The translations under genes and the position numbers were made by a program. Under the pieces are notes generated by a model. The model saw only the letters and a list, made by a program, of their open reading frames with translations, made no database searches and had not been told where the DNA came from. Below are positions 60,128-64,000 of a stretch of 64,000 nt of DNA, in pieces; within the stretch, counting starts at the first letter, position 1; each line of letters begins with the position of its first letter. The stretch covers positions 1 through 64,000 of the forward strand of contig NZ_WHNZ01000017.1 of the NCBI RefSeq assembly GCF_013141725.1, written 5' to 3'. This stretch comes from Paenibacillus planticolens. Lineage in GTDB: Bacteria; Bacillota; Bacilli; Paenibacillales; NBRC-103111.

Positions 60128-62536
60128 ATGAAGGCTGTTATTATGGCTGGAGGCAAAGGCACGCGGCTTCGGCCCCTTACTTGCCATCTTCCCAAACCCA
60201 TGGTGCCTCTCCTGGGAAGACCGTGCATGGCTTATATTATTGAACTGCTTCAAAAACACGGCATTCATGACATCGCGGTCACGATGCAGTATAAACCTGA
60301 AGTCATACGCGACTTTTTTGGCGACGGAGAAGCTTTTAACGTGAATCTTCACTATTTTGAAGAAACGAGTCCGCTCGGCACGGCCGGAAGTGTCAAACAG
60401 GCACACGATTTTCTGGACGATACCTTCGTGGTCATTAGCGGGGATGCTCTAACCGATTTCGATTTGGAGCAAGCACTTGCTTTTCATAAAGAAAAACAAG
60501 CCAAGGCCACGCTGCTCCTGACCCGTGTCCCCCACCCGCTCGAATACGGCGTTGTCATGACCGATCAGGATGGGCGGATTACCCGGTTTTTGGAGAAACC
60601 AAGCTGGGGTGAGGTGTTTAGCGACACGGTAAATACGGGTATCTATATTATGGAGCCAGAGACGCTGGAGCGAGTGCCCCTGGGACAAGAATTTGACTTC
60701 AGCCAACAGCTCTTCCCAACTTTGCTCCAAGAGAACAATGGGCTTTATGGCTACATTAGCCCCGGCTATTGGATGGACATCGGCAATTTGCAGCAGTATC
60801 GCCAAACCCAGTTTGATATGCTCGACGGCAAAGTTCGGCTCCAAATTCATGGCACCCAAATTCGACCGCACGTGTACATAGCGGATGATGTTGAGACTAG
60901 CGACACCGCCCGCGTCGTTGGGCCTGCTTACATCGGCAAGGGGAGCAAGCTCGAAGACGAGGTAGAGCTTGGGGAATACTGCATCTTGGGCGAGAATAAC
61001 CGCCTAGCCAAGGGCAGCAAGCTTACGCGCAGTGTGTTATGGGACCATAATCATATCGCGCCAAACAACGAGTTGGCCGGCTCCACACTGACCAGCCGCA
61101 TTGTTTGTAAAGAGGCATCGTATTTGGGAGAAGGTTCGGTCGTCGGCAATCATGTCGTTATCGGGGAGAAGAGCCGCATTGAACCTAACGTGAAAATTTG
61201 GCCTCATAAACAAATCCGCGACAAGTCCCGCCTTCATACTTCTTATATATGGGGGGAGCATGCGGCCAAAACGTTATTCAAAACTCGCGGAGTAAGCGGT
61301 CTTCCCAATCTGGAAATAACGCCCGAGATGACCGCAAAATTCGGCACAGCCTACGGAGCAACCTTGGCCGCCGGCAAAACGCTGACCGTAAGCTGCGCCC
61401 CACACGGCTTCACCCGGCTGCTAAAGCGCGCCTTGACAGCAAGTCTGCAATCTGTCGGCACGCAAGTCATCGATTTGGGCGATTGTTTGGTTCCGGCGGC
61501 TTCGTTCGCCATTCGCCGCTTAGGTGCGGCAGGAGGCATCCATCTGGAGTGGTCAGGCCAAGAGGACGAGCATTGCCACTTGGCATGTATGGACGCAGAG
61601 GGACTGCCTATCCCGAGATCCGCCGAGCGCAAAGTAGAAAACAGCTTCTGGCAGGAGGATTACGGCCGGGCATCCATGAATAAGCTTGGCGGCTATAAAG
61701 ACGAAACGCACTGGTTTCAAACGTATATCAGGACGCTCGCGGAAGAAATCGCAGACGAAGGGGAAGCATTGCCACTACCGGCTTTGCGGATCGTCGTCCA
61801 AGCCAGTACATGGCTTCAGCCCTATCTCGTGCCATTCTTCGAGAAATTGGGGATCGATGCGATTCATGTGACCGCGGCAAATTGCCAGCAGCCTCTCCCC
61901 CTTTTCACATCGCTAGCCGGAGCCAGTCTTGGTATGCATATCGGGGATGACGGCCGTACGCTGCAGCTTGTGACGGAGAAGGGAGAGACCGTCGATACCG
62001 ATGTGCAAACGGTTTTCCTGTATCTTTGCTACTTGCACAGCCGGCCCGGAGCAACGATCGGCGCCCCCGTCAGCGCACCTGAGCTTCTTGAAAGCATTGC
62101 GGAGGGGCTCGGCGCCACGATTGTTCGCACCAAGGAATGGGAACGCTCCATTCTCGAAGCTACGCCCCAAGCGCGGATGCATCCGTTGTTCGACTCGCTT
62201 TTTGCCGTCGGACTTGTTCTGCTTCATTTGGGCAGAACCGGCCTACCGCTCTCGGAGCTGCTCGCTCTGATTCCGAGCTTCTACCTTCACCGCGAGCAAA
62301 TTGATTGTCCTTGGGACGCCAAGGGAGAAGTGATGCGCAGCATGATGGAACGGACGAAGGATACACCTGTCGACTTGGTGGACGGCATCAAGTTTTATCA
62401 TGACAATGGCTGGATTTTGCTGCTGCCGGATAGCGATGATCCCGTTTTCAGGCTTGTCGCCCAGTCTCCGAATCCCATTCTTGCCCAGCAGCTTGTCCAT
62501 TCCTATCGCAACCACATTCTAAATGTGCTTCAATAA
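60128..62536 (+). CDS. Nucleotidyltransferase-phosphomannomutase-like fusion (802 aa)
   Basis: Sugar-1-phosphate nucleotidyltransferase domain (about 1-235): MAGGKGTRLRPLTCHLPKPMVPLLGRP, ISGDALTDFD, EYGVVMTDQDGRITRFLEKPS, NTGIYIM. Left-handed beta-helix (about 255-370): repeated IG/LG hexapeptides. The phosphohexomutase-like domain (about 380-800) is degenerate: where the family has the catalytic TASHNP serine loop, this has GGIHLEWSGQEDEHCHL. It probably makes NDP-glucose or GDP-mannose for the neighbouring glycosyltransferase; the mutase half is likely inactive or regulatory. AAGGAGG lies 7 nt before ATG 60128, 12 bp after the fusion gene. Confidence 0.87.
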   Translation: MKAVIMAGGKGTRLRPLTCHLPKPMVPLLGRPCMAYIIELLQKHGIHDIAVTMQYKPEVIRDFFGDGEAFNVNLHYFEETSPLGTAGSVKQAHDFLDDTFVVISGDALTDFDLEQALAFHKEKQAKATLLLTRVPHPLEYGVVMTDQDGRITRFLEKPSWGEVFSDTVNTGIYIMEPETLERVPLGQEFDFSQQLFPTLLQENNGLYGYISPGYWMDIGNLQQYRQTQFDMLDGKVRLQIHGTQIRPHVYIADDVETSDTARVVGPAYIGKGSKLEDEVELGEYCILGENNRLAKGSKLTRSVLWDHNHIAPNNELAGSTLTSRIVCKEASYLGEGSVVGNHVVIGEKSRIEPNVKIWPHKQIRDKSRLHTSYIWGEHAAKTLFKTRGVSGLPNLEITPEMTAKFGTAYGATLAAGKTLTVSCAPHGFTRLLKRALTASLQSVGTQVIDLGDCLVPAASFAIRRLGAAGGIHLEWSGQEDEHCHLACMDAEGLPIPRSAERKVENSFWQEDYGRASMNKLGGYKDETHWFQTYIRTLAEEIADEGEALPLPALRIVVQASTWLQPYLVPFFEKLGIDAIHVTAANCQQPLPLFTSLAGASLGMHIGDDGRTLQLVTEKGETVDTDVQTVFLYLCYLHSRPGATIGAPVSAPELLESIAEGLGATIVRTKEWERSILEATPQARMHPLFDSLFAVGLVLLHLGRTGLPLSELLALIPSFYLHREQIDCPWDAKGEVMRSMMERTKDTPVDLVDGIKFYHDNGWILLLPDSDDPVFRLVAQSPNPILAQQLVHSYRNHILNVLQ

Positions 62537-62604
62537 GCATAACTATATGACAGATATATCCACTGCGGGTGTTTCCGAAGACTTACGATGAAGGGGAGAG
62601 CGGC

Positions 62605-62823
62605 GTGAATATGATTCCGAGTGTTTCCAGGCAGATCGCTTTTGTACAGTATGACGATCAATCTTCCAGTATGACGGTTCAATACCATACCGGTTTCAAG
62701 GCATCTTATACGAATATTAATCCGGATGACTATCGGTTGATTTTAAGCTCCGTCAATCGCTACGATTCTTTAATGAGACTTACGGAAACCCGATACATGG
62801 AAGGCCAGTCTCCAATCAAATAA
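62605..62823 (+). CDS. Small protein, KTSC-like (72 aa)
   Basis: Short beta-rich protein: VSRQIAFVQYDDQSSSMTVQYHTGFKASYTNINPDDYRLILSSVNRYDSLMRL. The alternating pattern recalls the KTSC domain, but the match is weak. GTG 62605 is chosen with GGGGAG 6 nt upstream; ATG 62611 is possible and the frame is open to 62569. It ends the first transcription unit of the glucan cluster, followed by a terminator. Confidence 0.6.
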   Translation: MNMIPSVSRQIAFVQYDDQSSSMTVQYHTGFKASYTNINPDDYRLILSSVNRYDSLMRLTETRYMEGQSPIK

Positions 62824-62836
62824 AGCCTATACGGAG

Positions 62837-62868
62837 ATCTCCCCTTTATGACAAGGCGGAGATTTTTC
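62837..62868 (+). terminator. Terminator within the glucan cluster
   Basis: ATCTCC-CCTT (62837-62846) pairs with AAGG-C-GGAGAT (62853-62863) with one bulge, followed by TTTT. It splits the cluster into two transcription units. Confidence 0.75.
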
Positions 62869-62893
62869 GTTTCCCGGGCGTGTATGCTACAAT
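62865..62893 (+). promoter_or_regulatory. Candidate promoter of the second DUF4912-GH57 unit
   Basis: Extended -10 TGCTACAAT (TACAAT 62888-62893) with a poor -35 TTTCGT (62865-62870) at 17 bp. It starts right after the terminator T-tract. Confidence 0.45.
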
Positions 62894-62934
62894 GTTGTCC
62901 AAAGGTCTAAAGCAGCTTATTTCCCAAAGAAAAG

Positions 62935-63492
62935 GTGAGTTTGATTCCTACCCAAGCCCTCTCTGCCCATCCTAATGACAGGGATACACTTCACTTGCTT
63001 GTTCAATCATGGGCACATGTTTTTGCCTATTGGCAGCTTTCCTCCAGAAAAATGAAAATGGTGCAGGACCACTTCGGCACAGACTGGCTTCTGCTGCAAC
63101 CGACCTTGCGCTTTTATGAAGCGCCCGAACAAGCTGCCGGCTCTCATGGAACGGCTAACGTTTCAGAGCTGCCGCTTCCCCCAGGTCCATGCTGCTTCCT
63201 AAGCGGTTTTCTGTCCGGACGGCACTACTTCGCTGAACTCGGCATTAAGAATGATCAGGGACATTTTCTCCCGCTGCTGCGTTCTAATACGATTCTGACT
63301 CCCCATATACATACGAATCAAGAAATTCCTTCAAACGAACTCACACCGAACAACCTTGTTACTTACCGGCCTACCGCCGTTTCCATTGAGCTGGTAACAT
63401 CTAAAACATATGAGCATTTCTCTGCCTACAGCGTGTACCTACCCAAGAGCGCATTCCCGGCAAATACGGAATTCGGAGGCGATATTGATTGA
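62935..63492 (+). CDS. DUF4912 protein, second copy (185 aa)
   Basis: Same domain type as 56868-57269 but longer and divergent: DTLHLLVQSWAHVFAYWQLSSRKMKMVQDHFGTDWLLLQPTLRFYEAP, then GRHYFAELGIKNDQGHFLPLLRSNTILTP. The C-terminal roughly 60 residues (YRPTAVSIELVTSKTYEHFSAYSVYLPKSAFP) have no counterpart in the first copy. Start GTG 62935 has no strong site (AAAGAAAA); TTG 62941 is an alternative. It overlaps the next GH57 start by 4 bp, so translation is coupled. Confidence 0.75.
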   Translation: MSLIPTQALSAHPNDRDTLHLLVQSWAHVFAYWQLSSRKMKMVQDHFGTDWLLLQPTLRFYEAPEQAAGSHGTANVSELPLPPGPCCFLSGFLSGRHYFAELGIKNDQGHFLPLLRSNTILTPHIHTNQEIPSNELTPNNLVTYRPTAVSIELVTSKTYEHFSAYSVYLPKSAFPANTEFGGDID

Positions 63493-64000
63493 GCACAAAC
63501 GTACACGGTTATGTTGCTTTGCTACTGCATGCCCATATCCCTTACGTGCGTCATGATGAAGCCGACATCACTTTGGAAGAACGTTGGTTTTTTGAAGCGG
63601 TCGTCGACAGCTATCTCCCTTTGATCGAAATGATGGATCGACTGCTGGAGGAGGGCGTGCCCTATGCGCTGACCTTATCCTTATCTCCTCCGCTGCTCGC
63701 CATGTTGGAGGATGCCGGCTTACAGAAGAGGCTTCGCAAGCATCTGGCCTCCCTGTGCGAGCTGGCGCAGCGCGAAGTCATCCGCTTATGGGGGCATGCC
63801 GAATTCGGCGCTACGGCGAGGCTTTACGCCGATCGCTATCATCGGCTGCTCGCTTTGTACGATCGCCTGCGTGGCGATCTGATCGGTAAATTCCGTAGTC
63901 TGAGAAGCTCAGGCTGCTTAGAACTCATCACGTGCGCCGCAACGCATGCCTTCTTGCCCCTGGTCAAGAATGACGCCGCACTGCGCGCGCAGCTTGAAGC
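63489..64000 (+). CDS. GH57 (DUF1957) branching-enzyme-like protein, partial
   Basis: Runs off the right edge after 170 codons. Begins MSTNVHGYVALLLHAHIPYVRHDEADITLEERWFFEAVVDSYLPLIEMMDRL and continues LTLSLSPPLLAML, VIRLWGHAEFG and LITCAATHAFLPLVKN, the N-terminal third of GH57 1,4-alpha-glucan branching enzymes. Start TTG 63489 has GGAGG 9 nt upstream and overlaps the DUF4912 stop. The catalytic Glu and Asp motifs lie beyond the window, so activity and any GT fusion cannot be judged. Confidence 0.85.
   Translation, partial: MSTNVHGYVALLLHAHIPYVRHDEADITLEERWFFEAVVDSYLPLIEMMDRLLEEGVPYALTLSLSPPLLAMLEDAGLQKRLRKHLASLCELAQREVIRLWGHAEFGATARLYADRYHRLLALYDRLRGDLIGKFRSLRSSGCLELITCAATHAFLPLVKNDAALRAQLE

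Overview
The window looks like a chromosomal segment of a spore-forming, Gram-positive Paenibacillaceae bacterium (Paenibacillus or a close relative). The evidence is AGGAGG-type ribosome binding sites with many TTG and GTG starts, an S-layer-homology (SLH) protein, a SigI/RsgI pair, a sporulation-type PAS histidine kinase preceded by two exact Spo0A boxes, the split glycine decarboxylase (gcvPA/gcvPB), and an rRNA leader with tandem promoters at the left edge. I see no phage, insertion-sequence transposase, tRNA or CRISPR array.

Layout. 1-2 kb: rRNA operon leader running out of the window to the left, a small unknown gene and an SLH protein. 2-12 kb: FAD oxidoreductase; a DeoR regulator / HAD phosphatase / MFS transporter operon with a periodic operator-like repeat; then DEAD-box helicase, ECF sigma factor, hydrolase, DUF2573-like protein, short-chain dehydrogenase and a CheX-like protein. 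12-25 kb: mainly regulation (PAS kinase coupled to a HAD phosphatase, PadR plus drug exporter, LysR, PHP phosphatase, GGDEF-EAL protein, AraC, orphan ParB, GNAT, CYTH). 25-38 kb: AraC/beta-glucuronidase pair, an APH(3')-like kinase near an erythromycin-esterase homologue, CorA, an HssRS-like two-component system followed by a PDZ-S41 protease that carries an HssR-like direct repeat, a second phosphotransferase and ribokinase. 38-43 kb: glycine cleavage system (gcvT-gcvPA-gcvPB) behind a tandem glycine riboswitch, with gcvH divergent. 43-53 kb: DinB, WYL regulator, oxidoreductase/MFS operon, leucyl aminopeptidase, Fe-S aldo-keto reductase, sigI-rsgI. 54-56 kb: an odd LytTR-centred cluster. 57-64 kb: an alpha-glucan-type cluster (DUF4912, GH57-GT4 fusion, nucleotidyltransferase fusion, DUF4912, second GH57).

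The strongest unexplained signals are these. (1) Dispersed intergenic repeats: five full elements at 27.5, 42.6, 44.6, 50.7 and 51.2 kb plus one core-less copy at 6.7 kb. Each full element has four roughly 20-bp modules arranged reverse-reverse-forward-forward around the shared pattern AAATAGAGG-N7-TTCC. (2) A cluster with an XRE-LytTR-like fusion, a kinase-less AgrC-like membrane protein and a LytTR response regulator. (3) A GH57-GT4 fusion whose GH57 half has Pro where the family has its catalytic Asp. It sits beside a nucleotidyltransferase with a degenerate phosphomutase domain, and the DUF4912-GH57 pair occurs twice.

Start sites were moved to the best-placed ribosome binding site wherever the longest open frame began too close to, or upstream of, it. 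All function calls rest on reading motifs by eye; no database search was run.
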